Of a stretch of 64,000 nt of DNA, positions 15,893-27,841 are shown piece after piece. The notes under the pieces are model-generated. The model was given only the letters and a program-made list of their open reading frames with translations, was not told where the DNA came from and did no database searches. The DNA is taken from assembly GCA_937919925.1 (NCBI GenBank), contig CALFOT010000086.1:1-64000 (forward strand). Direction: 5' to 3'. The position numbers were made by a program, and so were the translations under genes. Source of the DNA: an uncultured bacterium. Its GTDB lineage: Bacteria; Planctomycetota; UBA1135. Position 1 is the first letter of the stretch, and every line of letters starts with the position of its first letter.

Positions 15893-16159
15893 ATGATTCC
15901 TCCACCTCCTCACCTCACCCTAGCCGATCTACCTCGCATATTAGTAGGCCGGGTTCTAGGTGTGGATGGAACGAGCAAATTCAGCGAGCGGTTGCGTGAG
16001 CTTGGGTTTTGTTGTGGCACGGAAGTTCGTTTTGAGCGTCAAGCGCCTTTCGGCGGGCCAATCATTGTTAGCCTGCGCGGCTATCGCTTATGCCTGCGCC
16101 GATCCGAAGCCAAATGCATTCGCATTGAAGGCATGGCCGATTCTGGCGGGAATGGCTAA
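15893..16159 (+). CDS. feoA: Ferrous iron transport accessory protein FeoA
   Basis: An 88-residue SH3-like protein: GVDGTSKFSERLRELGFCCGTEVRFERQAPFGGPIIVSLRGYRLCLRRSEAKCIRI carries the FeoA pattern of a LRELGF helix, a GG-P-I-V-x-L-x-G-Y core and a final strand. It assists FeoB in Fe2+ uptake at the inner membrane. feoB follows after 3 bp. Confidence 0.92.
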   Translation: MIPPPPHLTLADLPRILVGRVLGVDGTSKFSERLRELGFCCGTEVRFERQAPFGGPIIVSLRGYRLCLRRSEAKCIRIEGMADSGGNG

Positions 16160-16162
16160 ACC

Positions 16163-18034
16163 ATGAGCCAAAAGATTCATCTAGCGTTAGTGGGCAGCCC
16201 AAACTCTGGGAAAACCACCCTGTTTAATGCCCTGACCGGCCTTTCCGGGAAAACTGGCAACTACCCTGGGGTCACCGTCGACCGACGTTTAGGCCACTTC
16301 CACATCGAAAACAAGGAAGTGCACTTGTCTGATTTGCCCGGCAGCTATTCTCTGCATGCAATTTCAGAAGACGAGGCCGTCACCGCCAAAGTGCTACGTG
16401 GCGACATGGACGGCGGCATTGTCCCGGATGGAATCGTTTTTGTCGCGGACGCCACCACTTTAGAGCGATCCTTGCCGATGCTTGCGGACGTGCTTCATAT
16501 TGGCCGCCCCACGTTGCTGGTGCTCACGATGGTGGACGAACTAAACGCGCGGGGCGGTGATTTGGATCTATTTAAGCTCCAGGCAAAGCTTGGCATTCCC
16601 ATTGTGGGGGTGGTTGGCAACAAGGGCTTAGGTATCGCCGATTTGCGCTCACGCCTTCCGCAATTTGCCTCCTGGGCACGCGCCAGCAACCTTCCCGCGC
16701 GCGAAACAGAAGCCCGCTTTCAGTGGGCGGATTTGGTCTTGGCAGACGTCACGCGGCACCCACTCTCGGAAAGCCAGATGACGCGCCGCATTGATAGAAT
16801 TCTGCTTCATCCGGTAGTTGGGATTGTGGTCTTTCTGGCCTTTCTGGCGCTCTTTTTCCAGGCTATTTTCAGTTGGGCGGCCCCCGCGATGAACCTCTTT
16901 TCCGGATGGATGGATCACGCCGCTGATTGGGTTTTGGCCAACCTACCTGCAAGCTTGGCAACCGACTTACTTGCCGACGGCATCATCCGTGGTGTCGGAG
17001 CAGTGATTGTTTTTGTACCGCAAATCGCCCTGCTTTTTGCAATGATCTTTTTTTTCGAGGCCTCCGGCTATATGTCACGCGCCGCATTTGTGGTTGACCG
17101 CGTAATGGGTTGGGCCGGCCTCGAGGGGCGCTGTTTTATTTCATTGCTTTCCTCTTATGCCTGCGCCGTACCCGGGATTATGGCCACGCGCACCATTCCG
17201 TCGCCGCGTGACCGCTTGGCCACCATTTTGGTCGCGCCTTTTGCCACTTGCTCCGCGCGCTTACCTGTCTATGCGATACTTATTTCGGCATTTATCCCGA
17301 ACACAACTGTTTGGGGGCCCTTTACATTCCAGGGCCTTACTTTGATGGGCCTTTATGTACTTGGTGGTGTGAGTGCTGTGATTTTCGCCGCCCTGTTTAA
17401 GCGCGGCATGCTGCGTGGCGCCAGCTTGCCCTTCTATCTCGAGCTGCCTCCTTACCGTTTTCCTTCCTTGCGCTCGATTGGCCTGCAAGTCTTCCGCCGC
17501 GTGCGTGTGTTTCTGAAAGACGCGGGCTCGGTCATTCTCATTGGCTCCATCATTCTGTGGTTTCTGCTGAATTTTCCTCGCCATCAATCGCCTGCAGATG
17601 TTGCCCCAGCGATTGCCCATAGGGCGCAAATTGAACAAAGTTATGCTGCCAGTATCGGGCATGCCATGGAGCCCGTTTTCAAACCATTGGGTTTTGATTG
17701 GCGAATTAACGTTGGCCTAGTTGGCTCCTTTGCTGCGCGCGAATTAATGATTACCACCCTCGCGCAGGTTTATGCCTATGAAGATACCGACGGTGATTTC
17801 GCTGGCTTCAGCAATCTTCTTACCAAGCCGGATCCACAAACCGGTGAGCCACCGATGACCTTTGCAAGCGCTGTTGCCCTCTTGCTGTTTTTTGTTTACG
17901 CGCTACTTTGTCTTTCTACTGTGGCGGTCGTCCGCCGCGAAACCAACAGTTGGAAATGGCCAATCTTCATGTTGACCTACATGGGCGCCATGGCGTGGGT
18001 CGCCGGCTTCATTGGCTACAATTTAGCCAAGTGA
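16163..18034 (+). CDS. feoB: Ferrous iron transporter FeoB
   Basis: A 623-residue inner-membrane Fe2+ transporter. The cytosolic G domain has G1 GSPNSGKTT, G2 NYPGVTVD and G3 DLPGSYSL; the G4 motif is TMVDE, with Thr in place of the usual Asn. The two Gate motifs contain the conserved cysteines, CAVPGIMATRTI and ATCSARLPVYAIL. It is shorter than the E. coli protein (about 770) mainly in the region after the G domain. No FeoC gene is present. Confidence 0.94.
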   Translation: MSQKIHLALVGSPNSGKTTLFNALTGLSGKTGNYPGVTVDRRLGHFHIENKEVHLSDLPGSYSLHAISEDEAVTAKVLRGDMDGGIVPDGIVFVADATTLERSLPMLADVLHIGRPTLLVLTMVDELNARGGDLDLFKLQAKLGIPIVGVVGNKGLGIADLRSRLPQFASWARASNLPARETEARFQWADLVLADVTRHPLSESQMTRRIDRILLHPVVGIVVFLAFLALFFQAIFSWAAPAMNLFSGWMDHAADWVLANLPASLATDLLADGIIRGVGAVIVFVPQIALLFAMIFFFEASGYMSRAAFVVDRVMGWAGLEGRCFISLLSSYACAVPGIMATRTIPSPRDRLATILVAPFATCSARLPVYAILISAFIPNTTVWGPFTFQGLTLMGLYVLGGVSAVIFAALFKRGMLRGASLPFYLELPPYRFPSLRSIGLQVFRRVRVFLKDAGSVILIGSIILWFLLNFPRHQSPADVAPAIAHRAQIEQSYAASIGHAMEPVFKPLGFDWRINVGLVGSFAARELMITTLAQVYAYEDTDGDFAGFSNLLTKPDPQTGEPPMTFASAVALLLFFVYALLCLSTVAVVRRETNSWKWPIFMLTYMGAMAWVAGFIGYNLAK

Positions 18035-18064
18035 AGCAAGGTCTTCCGCAATCAAGCGTTGCGA

Positions 18065-20848
<2,784 letters not shown>

Positions 20849-20852
<4 letters not shown>

Positions 20853-21988
20853 ACGAGTGCGCTCAGCGGCATGACCACGTAGGTGTAATCGTCACCCAGC
20901 AAAAATTTTGCTGGCCGCGATGGGTCATCGATTTGCAGCTCGATTTGTTCCGAGTGCGCTGCCTTTAGACCCTCTAAAAGAAACGTTGGATTGAAAGCCG
21001 TCTTTAAACCTTCACCACTGTAAGCCACTTCAAAATTTGCTGACGCCCGCCCGCGCCCTTCGTGTTCCGAAGCAATCTCAAGATTATTCGCCGTCATTTC
21101 CAAACGAACCACCGCAGCGGAGTCCAAAGTTAAGTGACTGGCTAAGCGCAATTTTTTAGTGAAGGATTCTCGATGGGCTTGAAGTACATGCTTACCACCC
21201 TGAGGAATCACGTTGGCGTAATTGGGATATTCTCCTGTAAGGACTCGGCCAAAGGATTCAAGATTGCCAAGCTTAAAACCAACCAAGTTGCCAAGAAACC
21301 AAATTTGAATCTCTTGCCCTTCTTCATCTTGACCAAAACGATAAATTTGATCAAGCACTTTGGGCAACAAAACCGAACGTGACTTGCCGCCACTGCCTTG
21401 AGAAGTTGGCCGTTTGATACAAGCTAAGCGTCGCCCATCTGTGCCCACCATCGTTGCTTGTCCATCTGCAATTTCGAGAAGAATTCCTTCCGTAGCAAAA
21501 CGTGTGTCCTGCACGCGTGAAGTTGCAAAGCGGGTGGAGTTCACCATGACCAAAAAATCACCTTTATCCATAACGATATTGGCGTCGCCCGATAATGTTG
21601 GCACGAGTGGGAAACTTTCCGAGTGCGCCGAGGCATTGCTGCCAGCGCTGGACTCAAAAGTTACCAGGGTGCAAACATCTTCACCAGACTCCACCTTGAC
21701 CTGGCCTTTGTCAAGCAAAGTCAGAGTAACGGTATCGGATTCAAGATCCTTGATGATTTCCACAAGCTCGCGGCCAGGGATGACTGCCCAGCCAGGTTGA
21801 TCGACCTGCACAAAATCAATGCGGTAACGCACCGCCATATCAAGGTCATTGGTCATCAGGACGACACAGTCATTTGAGGCTTCGATAAGGATGCCCCCGT
21901 AGACGGGATTAGTTGGTTTACGGTCAATACCCATTTCCACGCGCTGCAAAGCGTTGCGGAAGGCAAGACGGTCAATGAGGATTTTCAT
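20849..21988 (-). CDS. dnaN: DNA polymerase III beta sliding clamp
   Basis: A 379-residue clamp subunit with three repeated clamp folds: MKILIDRLAFRNALQRVEMGI..., a middle domain with TRFATSRVQDTRFATEGILLEI and GTDGRRLACIK, and the C-terminal ending DDYTYVVMPLSAL, where the PMxL motif forms the partner-binding pocket. A Shine-Dalgarno-like AGAAGG precedes the ATG. It is separated from dnaA by the 353-bp probable origin. Confidence 0.96.
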
Positions 21989-22341
21989 GCTGGGTGGGCC
22001 TTCTTCTCTAAGTTAACGAAGTAAGAATTAGTCGTAGTAGTATAGACGACGGCTGTTTGTGGAGAAAGACATATGTGAGTTCGTAACCTACTTGCAGGAT
22101 GTAGGTTACAGAGGCCTGTTTGGATTTTGTTAAGGCCTAGCAAATGTGCAATCGTTGGGGGTGGTTGTGGAAAGGCAAGGGACTTTCCAACAAGGCTCCA
22201 AGCCCTAGTCGAGAAGTGTTGGGAGGTGTGGAAAAGTGCGGCGGTTGTGCCCGAGATTTCCCCGGTTATGAACAGGTTTTGGCGGACAAAAACAAACCCC
22301 GCACGCTGATGAAGCGCACGAGGTTGGTGAAAAAAATTCAA
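21989..22341. other. Probable replication origin (dnaA-dnaN intergenic)
   Basis: This 353-bp gap is the longest non-coding stretch in the window. DnaA-box-like 9-mers on one strand (consensus TTWTNCACA read as its complement): TGTGGAGAA at 22058, TGTGGAAAG at 22166, TGTGGAAAA at 22227 (exact match), plus TTATGAACA at 22266 (one mismatch, other strand). The gap also holds a perfect 9-bp inverted repeat and two AGGCCT palindromes. The dnaA-oriC-dnaN order is classical. I cannot identify the unwinding element with confidence. Confidence 0.6.
22083..22109. repeat. Perfect inverted repeat in the origin region
   Basis: GTAACCTAC and GTAGGTTAC are perfect 9-bp complementary arms separated by 9 nt (TTGCAGGAT). 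There is no T-run, so it is not an obvious terminator. It could be a protein-binding site or a cruciform near the origin. Confidence 0.6.
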
Positions 22342-23748
22342 TTAACTGTTCCGTATGCGTCGCTCTAAGTCGGCTAACAGTGATGAGAAATCGCCATCCA
22401 CGCGCCGCCGACTCTCCATTTTCTCGATGGAATAAACCGCGGTGCTGTGATCGCGTCCGCCAAAATACCCACCGATTTCTTCAAGAGATAGATCTGTCAG
22501 AGCGCGCGCGAGAAACATGGCAACTTGTCGCGGATAAACAATAGACTTGCTGCGGCTTTTCGATTGTAAATCAACCAAGCGCACACTGAAGTGGGTGATG
22601 ACGACCGCGATGATGTCATCCATGCGTACAATTCTGTTCAAGCGCGCGGTGCGCTCGGACCCTAAAGCTTGGCGGGCTAGGGGTAAGCTCAGCGGCAGGC
22701 CGTTGAGCATGGCGAGCGCATGCAAGTGCGTGAGGGTGCCCTCTAACTCACGCACGTTGGAATCTACGTGTTCGGCGAGGAAGCGGGCAATCTCATTTGG
22801 CAGCTCGATGCCGATGCGCTCAGCTTTCTTATGAAGAATTGCAGTGCGTGTTTCAAAGCATGGAGTTTCGATTTCCGCCACCAAACCCCATTTAAAGCGA
22901 CTCACCAGCCGCTCTTGAAGAGCAGGGATTTCCCCGGGAGGCGCATCAGAAGACAAGACTATTTGCTTGTTCGCGTTGTGCAGGGCGTTGAAGGTGTGGA
23001 AAAACTCTTCTTGCGTGCGCTCTTTGTTGGCGAGCATTTGGATGTCATCCACTACCAAAACATCCACCTTGCGGTAACGCTCGCGGAAATGGGTGACGCT
23101 GCCTTGCTGGATAGAGCTTACAAAGTGGTTGATGAATTCTTCGCAAGAAAGGAAAGCAATGCGAATGGCAGGGTTGTTGAGGCGCAGCCGATGCGCAATG
23201 GACTGCATGAGGTGGGTCTTGCCAAGGCCGACGGATCCGTGAAGGAACAGGGGGTTGAAAGCGCCCGCGGGGCGGTCTGCGACGCCATGAGCCGCAGCGT
23301 GGGCGAAGCGGTTGCATGGCCCAACCACGAAGTTATCAAATTGATACTCGTGGTTGAGCAGCAAAGGTTCTGCGGTGGGGCACTCTGGGGCTTGAGACTC
23401 AGGCTCCCATTGCGCCGCGGCCTCTGTTTTGTTCGTGACAAGGGGAAGTGCTGCAAAGGAGACGTTCCGCTCGTCGGAAGAAATCATCTGCTCGATATCG
23501 AGCTCGTTGATTTCCAAATCGCAACGATTGACAGACAGAGCACGACAAAGAAGGTGCAAGTGCCGTTCCTGGATTCGCTCTTGGTGAAGCGAAGTTGGGA
23601 CAGAGAGCTTGGCCACTCCCTTTTCTAAAGCAAGGAGTTCTGCGTTGCGCAGCCAGCCGTCCACCTCTGCAGAGCCCAAAGATTCTTCGAGGGCGCAGAG
23701 CGCAGCATTCCATACATGAGACAAATTGGGGTTTGCAGGGGTTTGCAC
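22342..23748 (-). CDS. dnaA: Chromosomal replication initiator DnaA
   Basis: I place the start at GTG 23748 (MQTPANPNLSHVWNAALCALEESLG), giving 468 residues; the track start at 23850 adds a segment without DnaA character and covers a DnaA box. Domain I is at about 1-75, the AAA+ domain begins near 135 with Walker A GSVGLGKTH at 171-179 and VDDIQMLANKERTQEEFFHTFN, and the C-terminal DNA-binding domain carries GRDHSTAVYSIEKM. It initiates replication. A TAAAAT hexamer ends 5 nt before the GTG. Confidence 0.93.
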   Translation of the reverse strand: MQTPANPNLSHVWNAALCALEESLGSAEVDGWLRNAELLALEKGVAKLSVPTSLHQERIQERHLHLLCRALSVNRCDLEINELDIEQMISSDERNVSFAALPLVTNKTEAAAQWEPESQAPECPTAEPLLLNHEYQFDNFVVGPCNRFAHAAAHGVADRPAGAFNPLFLHGSVGLGKTHLMQSIAHRLRLNNPAIRIAFLSCEEFINHFVSSIQQGSVTHFRERYRKVDVLVVDDIQMLANKERTQEEFFHTFNALHNANKQIVLSSDAPPGEIPALQERLVSRFKWGLVAEIETPCFETRTAILHKKAERIGIELPNEIARFLAEHVDSNVRELEGTLTHLHALAMLNGLPLSLPLARQALGSERTARLNRIVRMDDIIAVVITHFSVRLVDLQSKSRSKSIVYPRQVAMFLARALTDLSLEEIGGYFGGRDHSTAVYSIEKMESRRRVDGDFSSLLADLERRIRNS

Positions 23749-23753
23749 GAGTA

Positions 23754-23759
23754 ATTTTA
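23754..23759 (-). promoter_or_regulatory. Candidate -10 of dnaA (leaderless)
   Basis: TAAAAT on the minus strand is followed by TACTC and the GTG codon, so the mRNA would start at or next to the codon. It supports the shorter dnaA reading frame. Confidence 0.35.
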
Positions 23760-23834
23760 CGGTTCGACGCCCTAAACTCCTCAGGGGAAGGCACTTAGGA
23801 TTGCGGCGGGAAGGAGGGCAATTTAAGGGGGCGC

Positions 23835-23843
23835 TGTGGATAA
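23835..23843. promoter_or_regulatory. Perfect DnaA box upstream of dnaA
   Basis: TGTGGATAA, the complement of TTATCCACA, exactly matches the strong DnaA box. It lies 87 bp upstream of the chosen dnaA start, where it could serve autoregulation or form part of a bipartite origin. Confidence 0.7.
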
Positions 23844-23890
23844 CTCGCAAAAGTTTTCAACAAATCTCCTAAGCCCCTTACTCAAAGGGT

Positions 23891-25081
23891 CTAAAGAACT
23901 GCAACTTCGTATAGGCGGAGAAGCAGCTTGGAAAGTCGTTGGCCTAGGGAATCGAGCTGATTGTGGTCAAAGTCGGGCCCAAAACTGAACCTACAGGTTG
24001 CCATGGCTGTGTTTTCATTTAAGCCCGCCGCCAGCAAGACGGGAGATGCTTGGGCGGCGCCTGACGAACAGGCGGATCCGGCAGAAGCTTCGATTCCTTC
24101 GGCGTCCAAGGCAGGAATGAGAAATCGGCCGTCAAGATTGGGAAAGGAGATGTTGAGGGTGTTGGGCAAAGACTTAGAAGCTTCACCGGGGTGATTAGAA
24201 TAGTGAGGAATATTTGCTTCAACCAAATGCTTCATCAAACGCTGGCAGCATTCTCGGCTTCGTTCGGCGAAGGCTGCTTGGGCAGCCAGAGAGAGACGCA
24301 ACGCATGCGCAAAACTGGCAGCTAGCGCGGGAGATTCGGTGCCGGAACGATGATTGTATTGCTGGCCCCCACCGACTTGCAGAGGGGAAACCATGGCCCC
24401 CTCCGCGATGCGCAATACGCCCACCCCTTTAGGGGCGCCAAATTTATGTCCCGAAAGCGCCATCGTCGACGCGTTCATAATAGAAGGATCAGGAACCAGT
24501 TTTCCAAATCCTTGGGCGGCGTCGACATGCCAGGCGTGCTCGAAACTTGTTGCCCGTGCAATGGGCGCGAGAGTTTGGATCACGCCGGTTTCATTGTTGG
24601 CCCATTGCAAAACGCAAACGGTATGCGGGTGCTGCAAGAGGAATGTCGCCATGGCGTCGGCGTTGACTGCGGCATGGCGATCGATTGCAAAAAGTTCTAA
24701 AACATAGCCCTCTTGTTGCAACAGTTTTAAAGGTGCTAGTGCAGCTGGGTGTTCGGCACGCGAGGCCACCAAAATAGGCTTTTCTCCATGGAATTGAGCC
24801 ATTGCGCGAGCGAGGCCAAGGATGGCCAGATTGTTGGATTCTGTTGCTCCGCTAGTGAAAACAATCTCGCGCGCCGCACAGCCAAGGAGTGCGGCAACTT
24901 CACCGCGCGCGTTTTCAAGAACAGCTTGAGCATGGCGGCCACTGCGGTGAATTGCTGCGGGGTTGCCGCGAGTATCACGCTCCACCGACACGAAGGTTTC
25001 CAGAACCTCCGGGTGAACGCTGAGGCCAGCGTTAGCATCGAGATGGAACCTATTCAGCTTCTTGTTCCAATAGCGGCTCAC
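23891..25081 (-). CDS. Cysteine desulfurase, NifS/IscS-like
   Basis: A 396-residue PLP enzyme from a GTG start inside the 3' end of parA (32-bp overlap). FTSGATESNNLAILGLARA is the cofactor-phosphate region, the PLP lysine is in ALSGHKFGAPKGVG, and the sulfur-accepting cysteine is in ASAGSACSSGAAQAS. It removes sulfur from cysteine for Fe-S cluster or thiolation pathways. No isc/suf scaffold gene is adjacent, so the acceptor is unknown. Confidence 0.9.
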   Translation of the reverse strand: MSRYWNKKLNRFHLDANAGLSVHPEVLETFVSVERDTRGNPAAIHRSGRHAQAVLENARGEVAALLGCAAREIVFTSGATESNNLAILGLARAMAQFHGEKPILVASRAEHPAALAPLKLLQQEGYVLELFAIDRHAAVNADAMATFLLQHPHTVCVLQWANNETGVIQTLAPIARATSFEHAWHVDAAQGFGKLVPDPSIMNASTMALSGHKFGAPKGVGVLRIAEGAMVSPLQVGGGQQYNHRSGTESPALAASFAHALRLSLAAQAAFAERSRECCQRLMKHLVEANIPHYSNHPGEASKSLPNTLNISFPNLDGRFLIPALDAEGIEASAGSACSSGAAQASPVLLAAGLNENTAMATCRFSFGPDFDHNQLDSLGQRLSKLLLRLYEVAVL

Positions 25082-25928
25082 TGACTCGCGCGGAAACTTC
25101 GGCGGGCACGATTTTCTTAGCGGCCTGGGGTTGGCAAGCGGGAGGCTCGTCTTTCAGCATTCCGAGTCGATCGGACAACTCGCGTGCGATTTCGCGGAAC
25201 TGAATGGCCGCGCCACAATCCGGAGCGTACTCGAAAATAGTTTGGCCGTGGCTTGGCGCTTCGGCAAGGCGCACATTCACGTTCACGTGCGTAGGGAAAA
25301 CGAGGTCACCGAAATGATCATTTAATTCCTGTACGACTTCGCGCGATAAATTACGTTGTTTGCTATAGAGGCCGACCAAAATACCCGCCAATTCAATACT
25401 TGGATTTAGCCGCCGTTTGACGCGCTCGAGCACATCCAACAGCTGCGCCATTCCTTGTAGCGCAAAAAACTCGGCCTGTAGCGGCACAATGACAGAGTCC
25501 GAAGCCACCAAAGCATTGAGCGATAAAGTTCCCAAGGAGGGTGGGCAATCTAACAGCACCAGATCGGGAGCATTTTTGGAGCGCGCCAAATCGTTCAAGG
25601 CTAGGCGCAAAATCCCTTCGCGGCCAATCTCGCTAGATAGTTCACTCTCTGCACCGGTGAGATCAAGATTCGTTGGCGCGATGGAAAGCCCATCAATTTG
25701 AGTGGGCTGAGTGACGTCGGCAAAAGAATGGCCCTGGGTGAGCAAGGTATAGACCGAAGGGTCGCCGGGTTCTGGCATCCGATCGAAACTGATGGAAAGA
25801 TGTGCTTGTGGGTCGAGATCGACCAACAGCACGCGCAGGCCCTGTAAGGCCAAGGCGGCGCCGAGATTTGCGCAGGACGTAGTTTTGCCCACTCCACCCT
25901 TTTGATTGATGATCGAAATGACTTGCAC
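25050..25928 (-). CDS. parA: Chromosome partitioning ATPase ParA/Soj
   Basis: A 292-residue deviant-Walker ATPase from GTG 25928. The motif KGGVGKTT (10-17) includes the signature lysine, followed by LLVDLDPQAHLSISFD and LVLLDCPPSLGTLSLNAL. It forms ATP-dependent dimers on the nucleoid and works with ParB-parS to move origins. It is close to dnaA but separated from parB by about 5.5 kb and four intervening genes, unlike the usual parAB pair. The C-terminal 35 residues after the ATPase are Ala/Glu-rich. Confidence 0.92.
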   Translation of the reverse strand: MQVISIINQKGGVGKTTSCANLGAALALQGLRVLLVDLDPQAHLSISFDRMPEPGDPSVYTLLTQGHSFADVTQPTQIDGLSIAPTNLDLTGAESELSSEIGREGILRLALNDLARSKNAPDLVLLDCPPSLGTLSLNALVASDSVIVPLQAEFFALQGMAQLLDVLERVKRRLNPSIELAGILVGLYSKQRNLSREVVQELNDHFGDLVFPTHVNVNVRLAEAPSHGQTIFEYAPDCGAAIQFREIARELSDRLGMLKDEPPACQPQAAKKIVPAEVSARVSEPLLEQEAE

Positions 25929-25942
25929 GCTATCAGAATAGC
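25929..25942. promoter_or_regulatory. Inverted repeat and candidate -10 at the parA start
   Basis: GCTATCAGAATAGC has 5-bp arms around CAGA and directly abuts the parA GTG. Within it, TATTCT (minus strand, 25935-25940) lies 6 nt before the codon and fits a -10 element of a leaderless promoter, so the repeat could be an operator. Confidence 0.4.
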
Positions 25943-25946
25943 GAAA

Positions 25947-26924
25947 TCAGGTGTATAGTTGCACGCTTTCCTGATGCATACAGCCCATAAGGGTTGTGAT
26001 GTGGGGAGAAAAGTCTGGATACCCCAACTGGAAAGAGGCAATTGCTGTCAGGAAAGACAGGCCCCGCTCTTGGCTGGCGTCGTGCGGGCGAATCCCCTGA
26101 GCGAGCGTATGCAGCCTGGCGTTGCGGATGCCGACGCGATTGTCACCCGCGCGATCGGCGCGCTCTGAAAATTCCAGAATCGAAGCGCGCCAATCGCGCC
26201 GCAGGCGGGCCCAGGATCCAATAAGCTTGGGATCTACTTCCGCAGCGAGTGGCTTCAATAGAGCTAGGTGCTGTTCATTTTCAGCCAGGAAATGTTTGAT
26301 TTGCTTGCCCAGTCGCCCGGCGGGAATCGGCGGTAAACTGTTTTTGCAGGCACTTTCGCCCTGCAGAATCATTTCGGTGGACAAACCAAGTTCCTGCATG
26401 GCAAGTAAGTGACGCGCAGTAAACCAAGTGATGCCACTTGCTGGCCGGTGCTTTTGCGGCCCCTCAAGTCGGGACGGCGCACCGCGAACAATGGTTTCGA
26501 TTTGCAAACTTGGGAATAAGGTTGACCATAAGGCCGATGCCGCTTCAAGCGGAGTTTGCAGCGCCTGAGGCAGCACAAAATCCACCGCAGCTTGCACTTG
26601 CGCCGTTTCTGGCAAGGTGTCCAGTAAAGCGTGGCGGAAAGCAAGGCGCGAGCCAACGCTAAGCTTGCCGTGATCCGGTATCTCCATGTGCACCACGTCG
26701 CCATGAGCATTTTGCACGGGCAGCTTTAAATCACGCGCCGCAGTCAAGTTGTCATCAAGGATTAAACAGACTTGAGGACGGGCTCCAGGAGTCACTTCAG
26801 ATGCACTTATTGCTGCGGCAGAGCACCGCAGCAGGCAGTTGAATAAGCTTAGGCGACCACCCGCGAAGCTCGGTGCATACACAACGGTGAATGGATCCGC
26901 GTTTTCCAGATATTCCGTGGCCAT
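25947..26924 (-). CDS. Unrecognised protein with weak BshC-like C-terminus
   Basis: ATG 26924 (MATEYLENADPFTVVYAPSFAGG) is chosen because it follows the pyrF stop directly; length 325. I do not recognise it firmly. The C-terminal third, a helical region ending in IRNARLHTLAQGIRPHDASQERGLSFLTAIASFQLG, resembles the coiled-coil end of the putative bacillithiol cysteine ligase BshC (GKPQER-type motif then a short helix), but BshC is usually about 540 residues. If related, this is a shortened form. No bshA or bshB is present. It precedes parA by 18 bp on the same strand. Confidence 0.6.
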   Translation of the reverse strand: MATEYLENADPFTVVYAPSFAGGRLSLFNCLLRCSAAAISASEVTPGARPQVCLILDDNLTAARDLKLPVQNAHGDVVHMEIPDHGKLSVGSRLAFRHALLDTLPETAQVQAAVDFVLPQALQTPLEAASALWSTLFPSLQIETIVRGAPSRLEGPQKHRPASGITWFTARHLLAMQELGLSTEMILQGESACKNSLPPIPAGRLGKQIKHFLAENEQHLALLKPLAAEVDPKLIGSWARLRRDWRASILEFSERADRAGDNRVGIRNARLHTLAQGIRPHDASQERGLSFLTAIASFQLGYPDFSPHITTLMGCMHQESVQLYT

Positions 26925-26926
26925 GA

Positions 26927-27829
26927 CTACGACTGGACTGAAACCGCAGCAAGTTGCTGTTTCATTTCGACTACAGCGGCTTCGGTTCGAGTTTGCCAAT
27001 CAGGGAGATGCAACAAATCCTCGCGCTTGTATGCATAGAGGATCGAGCGGCTTGCATTGACGACGGCACCATGCCCATGTTTATCGAAAGCAGCACTTAA
27101 GCCGTTGGCGGTGCCCCCCTGAAAGCCGAAACCTGGGAGCAACAAAATGGCGTTGGGCATCAAGGCGCGGAAATGTGCCAGCTCTTGTGGGCGCGTTGCC
27201 CCCACCACTGCCCCCACCGCAGACCACCCGCCCGCCCCGAGGGACGCTTTCCCCCAGTTCTCGACTTGCCGGGCAACGACGTCGGCCAACGGTGGTGTGC
27301 CGTGATTTTGAAACAGCCCAGCTCCTGGATTAGAGGTCTTTACCAGGAAAAACAACCCAGAGCTATTGTTTTTCGCCGCTGTTAGGAAAGGGTCACACGC
27401 ATCGCTACCCAAGTATGGGTTAATCGTGAGGGCGTCGCATTTGGGGAAAGCATTTTGAAAGCCGCCACCCAGGAACGCTGATGCATAGGCTTCTGATGTG
27501 GAGCCAATATCGCCCCGCTTGGCATCCATCAATACCAGCAGGCCCTGGTCTTTGGCATAGGCGCAAGCATCCGCCAGGGCGGCGAAGCCTGCGGCGCCCA
27601 AAACTTCAAAAAACGCGCTTTGCGGTTTGATGATGGCAATATGAGGCGCAAGCACATCAATCAACGCGCGGTGATATTGCATCAGGGCGGCGGCTGCTTG
27701 AGTGGGGCCGGCCAACACCTGCGAGGCAAAAGGTTCTGGCAAGGAATCAAGACGCGGATCGAGTCCGACCATAGCAGGCGAACCTTTGGCGTCGATAGCG
27801 GCGTTCAGGCGGTCAGGGAACAACATCAT
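26927..27829 (-). CDS. pyrF: Orotidine 5'-phosphate decarboxylase, type 2
   Basis: A 300-residue TIM-barrel enzyme converting OMP to UMP. The N-terminal MVGLDPRLDSLPE, IIKPQSAFFEVLGAAG and the catalytic LMDAKRGDIGSTSEAYA place it in the longer type 2 subfamily. LLLPGFGFQGG binds phosphate. It lies between hemW and the BshC-like gene; the latter starts 2 nt after the pyrF stop, suggesting co-transcription. Confidence 0.93.
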   Translation of the reverse strand: MMLFPDRLNAAIDAKGSPAMVGLDPRLDSLPEPFASQVLAGPTQAAAALMQYHRALIDVLAPHIAIIKPQSAFFEVLGAAGFAALADACAYAKDQGLLVLMDAKRGDIGSTSEAYASAFLGGGFQNAFPKCDALTINPYLGSDACDPFLTAAKNNSSGLFFLVKTSNPGAGLFQNHGTPPLADVVARQVENWGKASLGAGGWSAVGAVVGATRPQELAHFRALMPNAILLLPGFGFQGGTANGLSAAFDKHGHGAVVNASRSILYAYKREDLLHLPDWQTRTEAAVVEMKQQLAAVSVQS

Positions 27830-27841
27830 GATGCGCCAAAA

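Noticed and set aside
23749-23850. Longer dnaA start in the ORF track
   Set aside because: The extra residues show no DnaA character and would cover a perfect DnaA box and a likely promoter hexamer.
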